NCBI GenBank assembly: GCA_002009975.1 | Contig: MTLP01000042.1 | Location: 186,001 to 250,000, forward strand | Reading direction: 5' to 3' | Source of the DNA: Thermococcus sp. JdFR-02 | GTDB lineage: Archaea; Methanobacteriota_B; Thermococci; Thermococcales; Thermococcaceae | Length of the DNA stretch: 64,000 nucleotides | Shown: positions 26,886-38,016 of the stretch, piece by piece | Layout of the letters: each line of letters starts with the position of its first letter | Position numbering within the stretch: the first letter of the stretch is position 1 | Notes under the pieces: generated by a model | What the model was told of the DNA's origin: nothing | Database searches by the model: none | Seen by the model: the letters and a program-made list of their open reading frames with translations, nothing else | Translations under genes and position numbers: made by a program

Positions 26886-27973
26886 GGGAGATGAATCTTT
26901 ACAAGAAAAGACTAAAGCTCGTTAGAGGAAAAGGCGTTTATGTTTGGGATGAAAATGGGAACAAATACCTTGATGCCATAGCTGGAATTGGCGTGGCTAT
27001 ATTGGGGCACTCAAATGAAGAGTTAGCAAGTGCAATAAATGAGCAAATGGAAAAGCTTGTAGTTGCTGGTCCTATGTTCCATCATGAGGAGAAAGATGAA
27101 GCCTTAGAGGAACTTTCCAAATTCCTCAGCTTTGAATATGCTTATTTTGGAAATTCCGGGACTGAGGCTGTTGAAGCAGCTTTAAAATTTGCCCGCCTTT
27201 ATACCGGCAAAAAAGAGATAATAGCGATGACAAAAGCCTTTCATGGGAGAACCTTTGGTTCTCTAAGCGCAACTTGGAAGAAAAAATATAGGGAAGGTTT
27301 TGAGCCTTTAGTTCCTGGATTTAAGCATATTCCATTCAATAACATTGAGGTTGCAAAAGAGGCTATAACCAAAGAAACTGCCGCTGTAATAGTTGAGCCA
27401 ATTCAAGGAGAAGGTGGAATAATCCCTGCAAAAGAGGAGTTTATCAAAACTTTAAGGGATTTAACCCAAGATAACGGGGCTTTGCTAATAGTTGATGAGG
27501 TTCAAAGCGCCTTTAGAAGTGGAAAGTTTCTGGCAATAGAGCACTACAAAGTTCAGCCCGATATAGTTACAATGGGCAAAGGGTTAGCAAATGGAATTCC
27601 AATTGGACTAACGCTAACCAACTTCGACATCCCGAGAGGAAAGCACGGTTCAACTTTTGGAGGAAATCCCCTTGCTTGCAAAGCTATGGCAACGACATTG
27701 AAGATCTTAAGGAGAGAAAAGCTCATAGAAAAAGCTAAAGAAAAGGGCATAAGTATAGAAGGGGACAAAGTAATAATGACGAGAGGTAAAGGACTAATGC
27801 TTGGAGTTCTTTTGAAAGAGAATGCTGGGAAATATGTAGAAAAGCTTCAAGAGAGAGGATTATTGGTAAATACAGCTGGGAATAGAGTGATTAGGCTTTT
27901 ACCTCCACTGATAATTACAAAGGAGCAGATGCTTTGGGTCAAGGAAACTATTGAAGGTGTCCTTAATGGTTAG
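26882..27973 (+). CDS. lysJ: LysW-semialdehyde aminotransferase
   Basis: 363 residues, class III (ArgD/acetylornithine-type) aminotransferase. Transaminates the LysW-bound semialdehyde to LysW-lysine or LysW-ornithine. [17 protein letters not shown] near residue 92, [14 protein letters not shown] near 203 and the PLP lysine in [14 protein letters not shown] near 230 are intact. Start overlaps lysZ (ATGA). The end overlaps lysK by eight bases. Confidence 0.95.
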   Translation: MREMNLYKKRLKLVRGKGVYVWDENGNKYLDAIAGIGVAILGHSNEELASAINEQMEKLVVAGPMFHHEEKDEALEELSKFLSFEYAYFGNSGTEAVEAALKFARLYTGKKEIIAMTKAFHGRTFGSLSATWKKKYREGFEPLVPGFKHIPFNNIEVAKEAITKETAAVIVEPIQGEGGIIPAKEEFIKTLRDLTQDNGALLIVDEVQSAFRSGKFLAIEHYKVQPDIVTMGKGLANGIPIGLTLTNFDIPRGKHGSTFGGNPLACKAMATTLKILRREKLIEKAKEKGISIEGDKVIMTRGKGLMLGVLLKENAGKYVEKLQERGLLVNTAGNRVIRLLPPLIITKEQMLWVKETIEGVLNG

Positions 27974-28961
27974 CGAAGAGGAAAAAATTGAGTTTTTGAA
28001 AGAGTTGGTTAACATTTACAGTCCAAGCGGTAAAGAAGAAAAAGTAGCCAAGTTTTTAGTTGAAAGTTTTGAAAGCTTTGGAGCTAAGGCATACATTGAT
28101 AAAGTGGGAAATGTTATAGCAGAAAAGAAAGGAAAAGGGAATAAAATCCTTTTAGCCGGGCATATGGACACTGTTGAAGGAATAATTCCCGTTAGGATCG
28201 AAAATAACTATTTATGGGGAAGAGGTAGCGTTGATGCTAAAGGTCCTTTAGCGGCTCTCTTTTTTGCATTCATTGAAAGTAAGGCAAATTTAATTTTTGC
28301 ATCACTTGTCGATGAAGAAGGATTTTCAAAAGGTGCTAAAAATTTGAATGTTCCAAAGCCAGATTTTATAATAATTGGAGAGCCAAGCGGCTTTGATGGA
28401 GTTACAATCGCTTATAAGGGAAGTTTAACGATGAAGTTTGTGGAAAAAGTTGAGAAGTTTCATGGGAGTTTAAACTCAAAAGGCGCTGCAGAAAAGCTAA
28501 TTGAAAAATGGCTCAAGATAAGCAGAAATTTTGGTGAAGGCTTTGATAAGCCAAGTGGCAGGATTTTGAGATTTGAAGCTTATGAGAGAGATTTTGACTT
28601 TTACGGGGAGATGATAGTTAATATTAGAACACCTATTGGCTATGAACCACCGATTGAAGGAGAAATTTTAGATTTTGTTCCCGCTTATGAAGTATCTATA
28701 AAAAGCCCATTGGTTAGGGCTTTTATTAGGGCTATAAGAAAAGGTGGTGCAAAGCCAAGGCTTAAAAAGAAGAGTGGAACAGCGGATATGAACATCTTGG
28801 CTCCTAAATTTGGGGTCGATGCAGTAGCTTATGGTCCAGGCGATTCCAAGTTAGACCATACTCCCTATGAACGCTTAAACTTGGAAGAATATTTGAAAGC
28901 AATAGAAGTGTTAAAAGCGGCTTTGGAGGAAATTAAAATCTTACAACCCCCTAAAGATTGA
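27966..28961 (+). CDS. lysK: LysW-lysine/ornithine hydrolase
   Basis: 331 residues, M20 metallopeptidase family. Releases lysine or ornithine from LysW. Metal ligands are seen in [11 protein letters not shown] near residue 62, [13 protein letters not shown] near 88, and [10 protein letters not shown] near 117; [15 protein letters not shown] near 296 completes the site. I chose ATG 27966 (GAAGGTGTCC upstream) over TTG 27951. It ends the operon; a TATTTATTTTTTAT tract at 29000-29014 may terminate it. Confidence 0.95.
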   Translation: MVSEEEKIEFLKELVNIYSPSGKEEKVAKFLVESFESFGAKAYIDKVGNVIAEKKGKGNKILLAGHMDTVEGIIPVRIENNYLWGRGSVDAKGPLAALFFAFIESKANLIFASLVDEEGFSKGAKNLNVPKPDFIIIGEPSGFDGVTIAYKGSLTMKFVEKVEKFHGSLNSKGAAEKLIEKWLKISRNFGEGFDKPSGRILRFEAYERDFDFYGEMIVNIRTPIGYEPPIEGEILDFVPAYEVSIKSPLVRAFIRAIRKGGAKPRLKKKSGTADMNILAPKFGVDAVAYGPGDSKLDHTPYERLNLEEYLKAIEVLKAALEEIKILQPPKD

Positions 28962-29110
28962 TATAAAGCACTTAATTAGCTTTACAGAGGTCGTTAAGGA
29001 TATTTATTTTTTATGAATGAGAAAGCGCTGAGAATTTACTGATAAACTTGAAGAAAGATATGTGATTATAAACCACAAGATTTTTATAAAAGTTTGTGGA
29101 TAATAATCAC
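28962..29110 (+). promoter_or_regulatory. ATPase promoter with 53-base operator-like dyad
   Basis: ATGTGATTAT (29060-29069) pairs with ATAATCACAT (29103-29112), CCACAA (29073-29078) with TTGTGG (29094-29099), and TTTT (29081-29084) with AAAA (29088-29091), all around one centre at 29086. That centre is the TATA box TTTATAAA (29083-29090). The mRNA would start near 29110, so the ATPase is probably leaderless from ATG 29111 and the right arm overlaps the start codon. A bound dimeric or tetrameric repressor would block the promoter fully. Confidence 0.65.
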
Positions 29111-30379
29111 ATGCTTAGTGTTGAAGAACTAAAAAGGATTATCATAACACAGCGGGAAGAGATGGATGAATTCTTAAACAGAGAAAGACTTATTGAAAGA
29201 GAAGTAGATAGGAGAAGATTGCTAAAGTTCCTTCAATATCCAAATATTTTAGCAATTCTTGGAGTTAGAAGATCCGGAAAATCCGTGTTAAGCTGGCTTT
29301 TAATGAGAGGCAAGAAATTTGGATACATAAACTTCTTTGATGAAAGGTTGCTTGGCTTTTCACCAGAAGATTTTGAAAAGCTTGTGCAGGCATTCCACGA
29401 GCTCTACGGTGACCTAGATTATTTTGTGTTTGATGAAATACAAAGTGTGCAAGGTTGGGAGAGATTCCTCTCAAGGGTGAGAACTTCAAAGAGAGTTATA
29501 ATCACTGGCAGCAGTTCAAATCTTCTCTCTGGCGAGCTTTCAACAGTCCTAACAGGTAGATATGTAAGCTTTGTGCTCTATCCCTTTAGCTTTAAAGAAT
29601 TTTTGGAATTTAAAGGAATAAAGTTGGAAAAAAACTGGATGTACTCCACAAAAGAGACTGCTAAGGTCAAGAAAGCGCTGGAAGAATACATCAAGCTCGG
29701 TGGTTTTCCGGAAGCATTGAAGTTTGGTAGGATATATCTTCAAACCATATACAGGGATATAGTGGAAAAGGATGTGCTGTTTAGATATAAAATAAGGGAT
29801 ATTCAAGCACTGAGGGAATTAGCCAAATATCTCATCTCAAACTTTTCTAAAGAGATAACTTACGGCAAACTGAAGAATTTAATCAACATCAAGGACGTGC
29901 ATACGGTGAAAAATTATGTTGAATACTTGGAGAGAGCATATTTAATTTTTCAAGTTAAAAGATTCTCGTTTAAACTAAAAAGTCAGATGCTATCTCCAAG
30001 AAAAGTCTATGCTGTTGATACTGGGTTGATAAATGCCGTTTCGTTTAAATTCAGCGAAAACATTGGTAGATTGATGGAAAACCTTGTTTTTTTGGAACTT
30101 TTGAGAAGGAGAAGCTACAAATTCTCAGACTATGAAATTTATTACTGGAAAGACGCTAAAGGAGAGGTAGATTTCGTCGTTAAGAGCGAAAACAAAGTTA
30201 CACAGTTAATACAAGTTACATATGAACTGAACAAGGAGAACTTTGAGAGAGAAGTTGCATCTCTGCTGAAGGCTTCAAAAGAGTTAAAGTGCAAGGAACT
30301 GCTACTCATAACATGGGGTCAGGAAGATACCATAAAAGAGGGAGTTAAAATAATCCCCCTATGGAAGTGGTTGCTTTAG
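29111..30379 (+). CDS. AAA ATPase with DUF4143-type C-terminal domain
   Basis: 422 residues. The Walker A loop is ILGVRRSGKSVLSWLL near residues 50-65 and Walker B YFVFDEIQSVQGWERFLS near 105; VIITGSSSNLLSGELSTVLTGR is sensor 1 and the Arg region. The C-terminal third (GEVDFVVKSENKVTQLIQVTYEL) is the DUF4143 nuclease-like domain with a possible PD-(D/E)xK core. Many archaeal genomes have multiple copies; functions are largely unknown and some copies behave like selfish or toxin-linked genes. It is single, between lysine and histidine operons, with a strong dyad at its promoter that suggests autoregulation. Confidence 0.85.
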   Translation: MLSVEELKRIIITQREEMDEFLNRERLIEREVDRRRLLKFLQYPNILAILGVRRSGKSVLSWLLMRGKKFGYINFFDERLLGFSPEDFEKLVQAFHELYGDLDYFVFDEIQSVQGWERFLSRVRTSKRVIITGSSSNLLSGELSTVLTGRYVSFVLYPFSFKEFLEFKGIKLEKNWMYSTKETAKVKKALEEYIKLGGFPEALKFGRIYLQTIYRDIVEKDVLFRYKIRDIQALRELAKYLISNFSKEITYGKLKNLINIKDVHTVKNYVEYLERAYLIFQVKRFSFKLKSQMLSPRKVYAVDTGLINAVSFKFSENIGRLMENLVFLELLRRRSYKFSDYEIYYWKDAKGEVDFVVKSENKVTQLIQVTYELNKENFEREVASLLKASKELKCKELLLITWGQEDTIKEGVKIIPLWKWLL

Positions 30380-30391
30380 CCTGAAGGATCA

Positions 30392-31135
30392 CTATTTTTG
30401 GATCAGGTTTAACAATTTCTCTACAGCTTCATTCACATCTTTTGCATCTCTTCCTATCATCACAAAGCCAAACTCTTTTCCATAAGCTTTTTTGTAATTT
30501 TCCACTAAAAGACCATCGTTCACCGTGTCACCGATATAAACTCCTCTTTCTCCTTTAACCAGATGCCAAAGAGCTTTTGGATCTGGTTTAACATAAAGCT
30601 CTCTTGTAACTGCACTTTCAAAGTGGAAGCCAATGAGTTCTTCAGCTAATTTAAGCTCAAGTTTGTTCCTTCCAGTTATAACACCAAGCTTAAACTTTTC
30701 ATTTGCTCTTTCCAAGAGCTCACTCTTAACTATCGGCTTCTCTTTTTTCCAAAGTCCATCAAATTGAAAAGCACTCTCTTCATAGTATCCACCTAAATAA
30801 AAGGTATTAAAAACTCTCTCAATTTCTTCTGACTTAACAATAATCCCAAATTTTTCTCTAACCCACTTAATCCCCTCTCCCTCTGGAAAGCTCTCAACAA
30901 AATCACTTAACTTTCCATTTAAAGCACCAGATATTAACGCTTCACTAACTTTAAAATCGTCTCCAAAAGCGCCTTTTCTTCTCAATACCCTTATTAACTC
31001 TAAGTCAACTTCAATGTTTTTACCAAGCTTTTTTAGAAAATACTCCACCGTGAGCTTTGTTGCTAAGTCATAGCTCTCAGTAACGTCAATCAAAACGCCG
31101 TCAACATCAAAGATTATCCATTTTAGCTTTTTCAT
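30392..31135 (-). CDS. HAD-family phosphatase, probable histidinol-phosphate phosphatase
   Basis: 247 residues. HAD motif I is WIIFDVDGVLIDVTESY (residues 6-22, DxD intact), motif II LGVITGRNKLE near 150, and motif IV YIGDTVNDGLL near 198. It is the last gene of the histidine operon and overlaps hisC by one base. Histidinol phosphatase is the only his step otherwise missing here, and a DDDD (HAD) superfamily enzyme has been shown to do this in Thermococcus onnurineus, so that is the most likely role. The gene converges on the ATPase gene with 12 bases between them. Confidence 0.85.
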   Translation of the reverse strand: MKKLKWIIFDVDGVLIDVTESYDLATKLTVEYFLKKLGKNIEVDLELIRVLRRKGAFGDDFKVSEALISGALNGKLSDFVESFPEGEGIKWVREKFGIIVKSEEIERVFNTFYLGGYYEESAFQFDGLWKKEKPIVKSELLERANEKFKLGVITGRNKLELKLAEELIGFHFESAVTRELYVKPDPKALWHLVKGERGVYIGDTVNDGLLVENYKKAYGKEFGFVMIGRDAKDVNEAVEKLLNLIQK

Positions 31136-32139
31136 TATTTGACCCCCAAAAACTCGTTCAATGCTTTAATCAACTCATTATTTTCCTCCCTTTTACCAAT
31201 GGTAACCCTTATGTGATTAGACAATCTACCGCTCAGATTTCTCACAACTATACCCTTCTCAAGCAGAAACTCGTAAGCGTTGAGCTTCATGAGTAAAAAG
31301 TTGGCTTCACTTGGATAAACATAATCTTTGAACTCCTTGTAAATCCTATCTCTTTCTTTAATTATGTAATTAATGTTTTGTTTAATTACATCATAATGGT
31401 CAAGCATAAGCTCTGCTATCTTCATTGAAAGGGCATTTAGGCTGAAAGGCGACTTAATGCGCAAAAGATAGTCTATTATTTCCTCACTTGCAACAGCATA
31501 GCCAACTCTAATTCCAGCTAATCCAAAAGCCTTTGAAAAAGTTCTCAAAATGACTAAGTTCTCATATTCATTAACTAAATCCACATTACTTCCTTTCGCA
31601 AACTCTATGTATGCTTCATCTAAAATCACTGGAGCGCCGGTTTCAAGGACACTTATTATCTTTTCTCTCTCTTGAGTGTTACCTGTGGGATTGTTTGGTG
31701 AGCAGATAAAGATAGCTTTCGCCTTTTCCGCATAATCTTCAACGTTCTGCAGTTTAAAATTTTCATCTAATGGGACATCAACGAGTTTAATTCCTTCAAG
31801 CTTTGCGTAGAAGTTGTACATTCCAAAGGTTGGAGAGCTTATAACTATGTGTTCTCCTTCAAAGAGCTTTAGGAGATAGGAGATAAGCTCATCGCTCCCA
31901 TTTCCAACGATTATATTCTCTTTTTCAAATCCCAAAAACTCTGCTATTCTTTCCCTTAGAGGATCTGCGGTTATGTGTGGATAGCGGTTTAGAGGTATTT
32001 TCTTCACTTCCTCGAAAATTTCATCTTTAATCTCTTCGGGTAAATCAAAAGGGCTTTCATTCTTATCAAGCCAAATTTTGTAGTTTCCTTCAACCACTTT
32101 ATAGGGCTTGAAGGCTTTAATTATCTCCTCAATCCTCAC
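31135..32139 (-). CDS. hisC: histidinol-phosphate aminotransferase
   Basis: 334 residues. PLP enzyme converting imidazole acetol phosphate to histidinol phosphate. [10 protein letters not shown]-type opening ([14 protein letters not shown] near residue 23), [11 protein letters not shown] near 146, ILDEAYIEF near 173 and the PLP lysine in [18 protein letters not shown] near 203 are intact. It overlaps hisIE by four bases. Confidence 0.95.
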   Translation of the reverse strand: MRIEEIIKAFKPYKVVEGNYKIWLDKNESPFDLPEEIKDEIFEEVKKIPLNRYPHITADPLRERIAEFLGFEKENIIVGNGSDELISYLLKLFEGEHIVISSPTFGMYNFYAKLEGIKLVDVPLDENFKLQNVEDYAEKAKAIFICSPNNPTGNTQEREKIISVLETGAPVILDEAYIEFAKGSNVDLVNEYENLVILRTFSKAFGLAGIRVGYAVASEEIIDYLLRIKSPFSLNALSMKIAELMLDHYDVIKQNINYIIKERDRIYKEFKDYVYPSEANFLLMKLNAYEFLLEKGIVVRNLSGRLSNHIRVTIGKREENNELIKALNEFLGVK

Positions 32140-32768
32140 TTTCTACGCCCCCTAAGCTCTTTCATAACCTCGCTTAGGCTTATTTCATTATAAGCGAGCA
32201 AAACTAAGAGGTGATAGAGTAAATCAGCAGTTTCATAGATTATTCTTTCTCTTTCTTCAGCGACCAAAACTTCTACTGCTTCTTCCCCAAATTTCTTGTA
32301 TATCTTTTCTTTCCCCTCTTTGAAAAGCTTTGAAGTGTAGGAACCTTCTTTTGGATTTTCTTTGCGCTGCTTTATGACCTCCTCAAGCTCCCTCAAAACT
32401 GTCAATGAGTAGTCAATCCCCCCAACTTCCCTCTCTAGCTCTCCTAATTTCCTGTAAAAGCAGCTCCTATTGCCGGTGTGGCAAGCTACACCAACTTGCT
32501 CAACTATTAAAAGCAACGCATCACTGTCGCAGTCTATCTTTATCTCTTTAACTTTTTGAACGTTCCCGCTAACCTCGCCCTTCATCCTAATTCTCTTTTG
32601 ACTCCTTGAATAATAATGTGCATAACCTGTCTCTAAAGTTTTTCTCAGCGCTTCCTCATTCATATAAGCCAAAGTCAAAACTTCTCCATCAACGCTCTGC
32701 ACAATAACCGGAACTATTTCGCTTTTCTCCCAGTTGACCTGCTTTATAAGCTCATTCAAGTCTGACAT
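32136..32768 (-). CDS. hisIE: bifunctional phosphoribosyl-AMP cyclohydrolase / phosphoribosyl-ATP pyrophosphatase
   Basis: 210 residues. The HisI domain (about 1-115) has metal ligands in [21 protein letters not shown] and [10 protein letters not shown]; the HisE domain (about 120-205) is a MazG-like helical fold with [10 protein letters not shown]. It does the second and third steps of the pathway. It overlaps both hisF (17 bases) and hisC (4 bases). Confidence 0.96.
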   Translation of the reverse strand: MSDLNELIKQVNWEKSEIVPVIVQSVDGEVLTLAYMNEEALRKTLETGYAHYYSRSQKRIRMKGEVSGNVQKVKEIKIDCDSDALLLIVEQVGVACHTGNRSCFYRKLGELEREVGGIDYSLTVLRELEEVIKQRKENPKEGSYTSKLFKEGKEKIYKKFGEEAVEVLVAEERERIIYETADLLYHLLVLLAYNEISLSEVMKELRGRRK

Positions 32769-33507
32769 TCACACCCCTCCTCGCTAAATACTCCTTAAGC
32801 TCTCTAACGGTGTACTTTCCATAGTGAAAGATTGATGCAGCTAAAGCCGCGCTTGCACCAATTTCAAATGCATCATAGAAGTGTTCTGGACTTCCAGCAC
32901 CTCCAGAGGCAATAACGGGAATGTCAACAGCCTCGACTATTGCTTTAGTTAGGGGTATGTCAAAGCCCTCCTGCGTTCCATCCGTGTCCATAGAAGTGAG
33001 CAAAATCTCACCAGCTCCCAAACATTCGACCTCTTTAGCCCACTCTATTGCATCTATCCCTCTCGCTTTTCTTCCTCCGTGAGTATAAACCTCCCAAAAC
33101 TTCCCATTCCATTTAGCATCTATCGCTATTACTAAATTCGCACTCCCAACAACTTTTGCCGCTTCACTTACGAGTTTTGGATTGTCAACAGCCGCCGTGT
33201 TGAGGAAAACCTTATCGGCACCGCTCTTTATTATTTCTCTAATCTCCTCAACGCTCTTAATCCCCCCACCAACCGTGAAGGGAACGTAAATCTCCTCAGC
33301 TATCCTCTTTACCAAATCGAGGAGAATTTGCCTCTTTTCGTAAGATGCAGTAATGTCGAGGAAAACTATCTCGTCTATCCCTTCCTCCTCATAGCGCTTT
33401 GCCAGCTCTATTGGGTCTCCGGCATCTCTGATATTCTGAAACTTTATTCCCTTTACAACTCTCCCCTCTTTTATGTCCAAGGCAGCGATAATCCTCTTAG
33501 CGAGCAT
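32752..33507 (-). CDS. hisF: imidazole glycerol phosphate synthase, cyclase subunit
   Basis: 251 residues. TIM barrel that uses ammonia from HisH to form imidazole glycerol phosphate and [23 protein letters not shown] near residue 9, [11 protein letters not shown] near 80, and [12 protein letters not shown] near 220 are typical; catalytic Asp residues in LDIKEG and [11 protein letters not shown] are present. ATG 33507 has GGAGGT six bases before it; the adjacent GTG 33510 is too close to that site. Confidence 0.96.
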   Translation of the reverse strand: MLAKRIIAALDIKEGRVVKGIKFQNIRDAGDPIELAKRYEEEGIDEIVFLDITASYEKRQILLDLVKRIAEEIYVPFTVGGGIKSVEEIREIIKSGADKVFLNTAAVDNPKLVSEAAKVVGSANLVIAIDAKWNGKFWEVYTHGGRKARGIDAIEWAKEVECLGAGEILLTSMDTDGTQEGFDIPLTKAIVEAVDIPVIASGGAGSPEHFYDAFEIGASAALAASIFHYGKYTVRELKEYLARRGVNVRLE

Positions 33508-34190
33508 CACAATACCTCCAAAATCTCTTCTAAGCTTATTTTCTCCTCATAGAGAGCTTTTCCAACTATTGCTCCAGAGAACCCAATTTCTTTGAGCTTT
33601 AGGATATCTTCAACGCTTGAGACCCCACCAGCATAGATGAACTCCTCTCTGCCCCAAAAGCGCTCTATCTTTTCAATTCCCGTCAATGTGCCGTCCTTTT
33701 CTATTGCCGTGTAAATGAACCTATTAACGTACTTTTTGAGCATCTCGTAAGCCTCTTCAACGGTTATAGAGCTCTCCTCCTCCCAGCCTTTTACAGCTAT
33801 CCTCCCGCCTTTAGCATCTAAACTTACAGTTATCCCTTCAAAATCCTGCGTTATTTTTTCTAAAAACTCCAAATCAAAGGCTTTTGTGCCTATTATGACG
33901 TTCTCAACTCCAATTGAGTAGGCTTTCGCTATGCTCCCATAGTCCCTAAAGCCTCCACCTACCTGAACCTTCAGCCCCGTCTCCTCTATTATTCTCCTCA
34001 CGACGTCGAGGTTCTTTGGCTTTCCTTCAAAGGCCCCATCTAAGTCAACAACGTGTATTTTATCGAGAAGCTTGGCAAAATCCTTAGCTATCTCTACTGG
34101 ATCTCCATAAACTTTTATGCTCTCTTTTTTACCCTTATAGAGCCTCACAGCTTTCCCACTCATTAAATCTATTGCAGGGTAAATCCTCAT
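33507..34190 (-). CDS. hisA: phosphoribosylformimino-5-aminoimidazole carboxamide ribotide isomerase
   Basis: 227 residues. TIM-barrel isomerase; [20 protein letters not shown] (residues 5-24) with catalytic Asp, [11 protein letters not shown] near 77 and the second Asp region [13 protein letters not shown] near 160. It is homologous to the adjacent hisF. One base separates it from hisH. Confidence 0.95.
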   Translation of the reverse strand: MRIYPAIDLMSGKAVRLYKGKKESIKVYGDPVEIAKDFAKLLDKIHVVDLDGAFEGKPKNLDVVRRIIEETGLKVQVGGGFRDYGSIAKAYSIGVENVIIGTKAFDLEFLEKITQDFEGITVSLDAKGGRIAVKGWEEESSITVEEAYEMLKKYVNRFIYTAIEKDGTLTGIEKIERFWGREEFIYAGGVSSVEDILKLKEIGFSGAIVGKALYEEKISLEEILEVL

Positions 34191-34191
34191 C

Positions 34192-34779
34192 TCACAGCCT
34201 CCTGAAGTTTTCTAAAAGCCTCAACCCATTTTTGCTCGACTTTTCTGGGTGAAACTGAACTCCAAAGACGTTATCTTTGCAAACTGCTGAAGGAAATACT
34301 ACTTTCTTCCCCTTTGACTCATAATCCGTTACAGCTGCAATCACTTCTTTGTCTTGAGGATTTACGTAGTAGGAGTGCACGAAGTAGAAGTAGCTCCCGT
34401 TCTTGATTCCATCAAAGAGTGGGCACTCTTTAGCAGGAAAAACTTGATTCCAGCCTATGTGAGGGACTCTAACACCTTTAAACTTCACTACATTGCCTTT
34501 AAAGACTTCTAAGCCTTTCCCTTCGCTTTCTTCACTACACTCAAACAAAAGCTGCATCCCCAAGCATATCCCGAGGAATGGTTTTCCTTCATTGATCGCA
34601 TCTAAGATCGTTCCTTTTAGAGGCTCAAGCCTTTTCATCACTGCTCCAAAGTTCCCTACCCCTGGGAGCACAATTTTATCAGCTCTCTCAATCTCATAGG
34701 GGTCACTCGTGATTATTCCACCCAAGGCTTTTCTAACATTTGCCAAGTTCCCAATCCCTAAATCAACTATTGCTATCAT
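34192..34779 (-). CDS. hisH: imidazole glycerol phosphate synthase, glutaminase subunit
   Basis: 195 residues. Class I glutamine amidotransferase: catalytic Cys in PFLGICLGMQLLFE near residue 74 and His-Glu in GVQFHPEKSSKNGL near 174. Supplies ammonia to HisF. It abuts hisB with no gap. Confidence 0.96.
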   Translation of the reverse strand: MIAIVDLGIGNLANVRKALGGIITSDPYEIERADKIVLPGVGNFGAVMKRLEPLKGTILDAINEGKPFLGICLGMQLLFECSEESEGKGLEVFKGNVVKFKGVRVPHIGWNQVFPAKECPLFDGIKNGSYFYFVHSYYVNPQDKEVIAAVTDYESKGKKVVFPSAVCKDNVFGVQFHPEKSSKNGLRLLENFRRL

Positions 34780-35310
34780 TCACAGCACCCCTTTTGTGCT
34801 TTCCAAACGCTCGCTCTCTTCCAAAGCCTTTCTTAAAGCGACGCCGAGTCCTTTAAATGCCGCCTCAATGACGTGGTGGGCATTAACTCCGCTCAGCTGC
34901 TTCACGTGAATTGTAGCATTTAGTGTCCTCGCTAAAGCCCAGAGAAACTCCCTAACTAAAGTGAGCTCAAATCCCTCTTCGCTCTCTTTGAAATCAAGCT
35001 CGAGGTTTAAGTAAGGTCTCGAGATATCTACGGCAACCAAGACTAATGCATCGTCCATTGGCATTATCGCATTCCCAAAGCGTGCTATTTTCTTGCCCTT
35101 AATTTTCCCCCTAAGCTCTTCTCCAAGTGTAATAGCTAAGTCTTCCCATAAGTGATGCCTCAAATCCCATTTCGCTTTGACATTAGCCTTCTCTTGCATG
35201 TAAAAGAACAAAGCAGTAAGGAGGTGGTCTAATACCCTATCTCCAGTATTTATCTCCCCTTCAACGCCAATTTCGACAATTATATCAACTTCCTTAGTTT
35301 TTCTTCTCAT
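34780..35310 (-). CDS. hisB: imidazoleglycerol-phosphate dehydratase
   Basis: 176 residues, monofunctional (no fused phosphatase). The manganese-binding repeats are [15 protein letters not shown] near residue 50 and [15 protein letters not shown] near 145. The lack of a phosphatase domain fits a separate HAD phosphatase at the operon end. It overlaps hisD by four bases. Confidence 0.95.
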   Translation of the reverse strand: MRRKTKEVDIIVEIGVEGEINTGDRVLDHLLTALFFYMQEKANVKAKWDLRHHLWEDLAITLGEELRGKIKGKKIARFGNAIMPMDDALVLVAVDISRPYLNLELDFKESEEGFELTLVREFLWALARTLNATIHVKQLSGVNAHHVIEAAFKGLGVALRKALEESERLESTKGVL

Positions 35311-36434
35311 CTTCTTACCTCCAGAGCTTTTTTGTGGAGTTCTAACCCCTCAATCTCCGCTAAGCGAATTCCCAAATATCTTTCACTCAAGAACTCCTCT
35401 CTGCTGACGTAGGCTAAGCTAATTCTTTTCATAAAGTCCATAACCGTTAAAACCGAGCTGAATTTAGCCGCTCCACCAGTTGGAAGGACGTGATTGACTC
35501 CCAAGAAGTAATCCGCTGCTGGGACTGGTGTATACTCTCCCAAATAAATCGCCCCAGCATTTTCGATTAAGTCCACAAGCTTTAGAGGCTCTTTTGTGAG
35601 TATCTCCAAGTGCTCTGGAGCAATCTCATTGACCTTTTCCACACACTCCTCTAAGCTTTTGCACAAGACAACCTTAATGCCTTCCTTGTTACAATATTCT
35701 GCTAACTCTTTTGAAGTCGTGAGGAGCCAAGCCTTTGAGTCTTTCCCGTGCTCTAATTGGGAGAGCAGATCAGCCAAGACATAATCTTTATTTGCACTTT
35801 CATCAGCTATTACTGCTATCTCCGAAGGACCAGCTAAGCTGTCAATCCCAACAACGCCAAAAACCTGTCTCTTCGCTTCATTCACGAACTTGTTCCCAGG
35901 ACCAAAGATTTTGTCCACTTTCTTCATCCCAATGCCATAAGCCATTGCCCCAATTGCTTGGATTCCACCGAGCTTGTGGATCTCTTTAATATCGAGGAGC
36001 TTTGCAACGTAGAGGATATAGGGATTAATTTTTCCTTCTTTTGGTGGCGTAGTAACGACTATCTCCTTAACGCCAGCTATCTTTGCTGGAACCCCAACCA
36101 TTATGAGCGTTGAGGGGAGAGGCTTTCCTCCCGGAACGTAGATACCAATTCTTCTAATCGGCTTATAGATTATCCCGTAAAGCGATGCGTTCTTTATGTA
36201 GAGCTTATCATTTTCAAGCTGTCTTTCGTGGTACTCCTTAACGCGCTCGATAATTATTTGAATTATCTTTTTGTCCTCTTTTGGAATCAGTTTCTCAGCC
36301 TTTTCGAATTCTTCTTCTTTAACTAAAAACTCCCCCTCATAGTTATCAAACTTCTTTGAGTACTCCCTAAGAGCTTTAACTCCCCTAAACTTTATATCAT
36401 CTAAGATTTCTCTAACATAACTCTCTAACTTCAT
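35307..36434 (-). CDS. hisD: histidinol dehydrogenase
   Basis: 375 residues, a little shorter than the bacterial norm of about 430. Oxidises histidinol to histidine via the aldehyde. [11 protein letters not shown] near residue 101, [17 protein letters not shown] near 178 and [16 protein letters not shown] near 197 are signature segments; zinc and catalytic residues in [12 protein letters not shown] and EIAPEHLEI are present. Abuts hisG with one-base overlap. Confidence 0.96.
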   Translation of the reverse strand: MKLESYVREILDDIKFRGVKALREYSKKFDNYEGEFLVKEEEFEKAEKLIPKEDKKIIQIIIERVKEYHERQLENDKLYIKNASLYGIIYKPIRRIGIYVPGGKPLPSTLIMVGVPAKIAGVKEIVVTTPPKEGKINPYILYVAKLLDIKEIHKLGGIQAIGAMAYGIGMKKVDKIFGPGNKFVNEAKRQVFGVVGIDSLAGPSEIAVIADESANKDYVLADLLSQLEHGKDSKAWLLTTSKELAEYCNKEGIKVVLCKSLEECVEKVNEIAPEHLEILTKEPLKLVDLIENAGAIYLGEYTPVPAADYFLGVNHVLPTGGAAKFSSVLTVMDFMKRISLAYVSREEFLSERYLGIRLAEIEGLELHKKALEVRR

Positions 36435-37051
36435 TACAACCCCTCCCTAATGACCTTCTTAATCCTCAAAACCAAGTCATTGATCTCTTCAAACTTCATC
36501 TTTTGGGAAATTCTATTAACCAAAAGCAGAGCAGAGACATCCATTATTTTTTCAGCTTCAACTAAGCCATTAGCCCTTAGAGTGTTTCCAGTTTCAACTA
36601 CATCAACTATCGCATCAGCTATTCCAACTTTTGGAGCCAATTCTATAGCCCCACTAAGCTTTATTATCTCAACTTCAACTCCTTTGCTTTCAAAGAACTT
36701 TTTTGTTAGGTTTGTGTATTTTGTGGCAATTCTAAAGCCCTCCATCTCCTCGACATCAGTTATGCTTTCTTTGGGCATCGCTAAACTTAGCCTGCACTTT
36801 CCAAAGGGCAATTCAAGAGGAACAAAGACATCGCTCTCTCGCTCTTCTACAACATCACTTCCTGAAATCCCGACATCTATACCATGCTCTACATAAACTG
36901 GAACATCAAACGCCCTTGCGAGTAAGAGCTCATATCTTCCGTTTTTCACAATCAACTCTCTATTCTCTGGTGACTTAAGTCCAATTCCAGCTTTGGTAAG
37001 AATTTCAAGCGAACCTTGGAAAAGCCTGCCTTTTGGTAAAACAATCCTCAT
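36434..37051 (-). CDS. hisG: ATP phosphoribosyltransferase, short form
   Basis: 205 residues, lacking the C-terminal regulatory ACT-like domain of long HisG. Catalyses the first committed step. [16 protein letters not shown] opens the protein and [22 protein letters not shown] near residue 151 is the PRPP-binding loop. Short HisG needs a HisZ partner, and a HisRS-like gene lies directly upstream, overlapping by four bases. Confidence 0.95.
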   Translation of the reverse strand: MRIVLPKGRLFQGSLEILTKAGIGLKSPENRELIVKNGRYELLLARAFDVPVYVEHGIDVGISGSDVVEERESDVFVPLELPFGKCRLSLAMPKESITDVEEMEGFRIATKYTNLTKKFFESKGVEVEIIKLSGAIELAPKVGIADAIVDVVETGNTLRANGLVEAEKIMDVSALLLVNRISQKMKFEEINDLVLRIKKVIREGL

Positions 37052-37938
37052 TCTTTCACCTCCACTGGAATTCCAAGATTTACGAGTTCTTTTGCAAGTT
37101 TATATACCTCTTTAAGCTCTCCTCTGATTGTTTTACGATTCTTTTCGATTTTTCCACTGTAGAGCTTAGATAGGACGTTTAAATCAAAGGCAAAGCCAAA
37201 GGCATCTATTCCATTGAATTTGTATTCTCCGCCACCTCCAAGTGGATAGCCAAGCTTTGGAGAATAGATTTCAAAGATAATGTCGCTGTAATAGGGCAAC
37301 GGTCTAATAGTCCCAAAATCTATGAAAATTCTATCATCACCCAGCGCTTCTACAATCAGGTTAAGCTTTTCATAATCGCTCTTCTTCCCTCTAAAGTTGA
37401 AGAGACGCCAAAGCTCTTCTTTTTTCTCTTCGCTAATTGGGAGTCTTTCAATTATCTCAAAGTTTCTTTTAGCCAAAGCTCTAAAGATTTCCTCTCTAAA
37501 CTCTTCAATCCCCTTAATTGCATTCTCCCAAACCTTCAAGCTTCCAATGTCGATGTAAAACTCTTTAATCCCAAGAGCTTCAAGTGAAGTTATAACGGTC
37601 ATTAAGACCTCAACTTGCATCCAAAGGTCTTTTCCTCCGATAAATTCAACTCCTGCCTGCCATTTCCCTTTAACTCCACCGTTTAGCACTTCACTTATGT
37701 AAAAGAGCTTTAGTCTTCTTGGCTCTTTTAGATTCACCAATATTTGCGATGTTAAATCAGGTTTTATTACGTAGAAGCTGTTGTTGTAAGCAAATTTTGT
37801 GCCCTTCCTAAGACTCTCCCTGTATTCTTCAACCGTCGGTAGGAAAATCTCTTTATATCCCCAAAGCTCAAATGTTCGCCTTAAATATTTTGTAATATCT
37901 GCTAAGCGTTCTGATTCGGAAAATACATCCTTTTTCAC
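37048..37938 (-). CDS. hisZ: HisRS-like regulatory subunit of ATP phosphoribosyltransferase
   Basis: 296 residues. Resembles the catalytic core of histidyl-tRNA synthetase ([31 protein letters not shown] like class II motif 1; [20 protein letters not shown] like motif 3) without the anticodon domain, as in HisZ. It binds histidine and activates and controls short HisG. First structural gene of the operon; GTG 37938 has GGAGGGA (37944-37950) before it. A 312-base upstream region holds a leader peptide ORF, terminator-like stem and promoter. Confidence 0.9.
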   Translation of the reverse strand: MKKDVFSESERLADITKYLRRTFELWGYKEIFLPTVEEYRESLRKGTKFAYNNSFYVIKPDLTSQILVNLKEPRRLKLFYISEVLNGGVKGKWQAGVEFIGGKDLWMQVEVLMTVITSLEALGIKEFYIDIGSLKVWENAIKGIEEFREEIFRALAKRNFEIIERLPISEEKKEELWRLFNFRGKKSDYEKLNLIVEALGDDRIFIDFGTIRPLPYYSDIIFEIYSPKLGYPLGGGGEYKFNGIDAFGFAFDLNVLSKLYSGKIEKNRKTIRGELKEVYKLAKELVNLGIPVEVKE

Positions 37939-37950
37939 AATAGTCCCTCC

Positions 37951-37972
37951 AAAAAGTTTTTGATTAAAACTT
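37951..37972 (-). terminator. stem-loop with T-run between leader peptide and hisZ
   Basis: On the minus strand AAGTTTT (37972-37966), loop AATCA, AAAACTT (37960-37954), continuing into CTTTTT (37956-37951) just before the hisZ ribosome site. This has the form of a weak intrinsic terminator. An identical AAAACTT at 38069-38063 inside the leader ORF could pair with the same AAGTTTT and compete, as an antiterminator would. Stem stability was not computed. Confidence 0.45.
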
Positions 37973-38016
37973 CTCTAATTGAAATGCAATCTAACAAGTC
38001 AATGATGCCAGAATAG

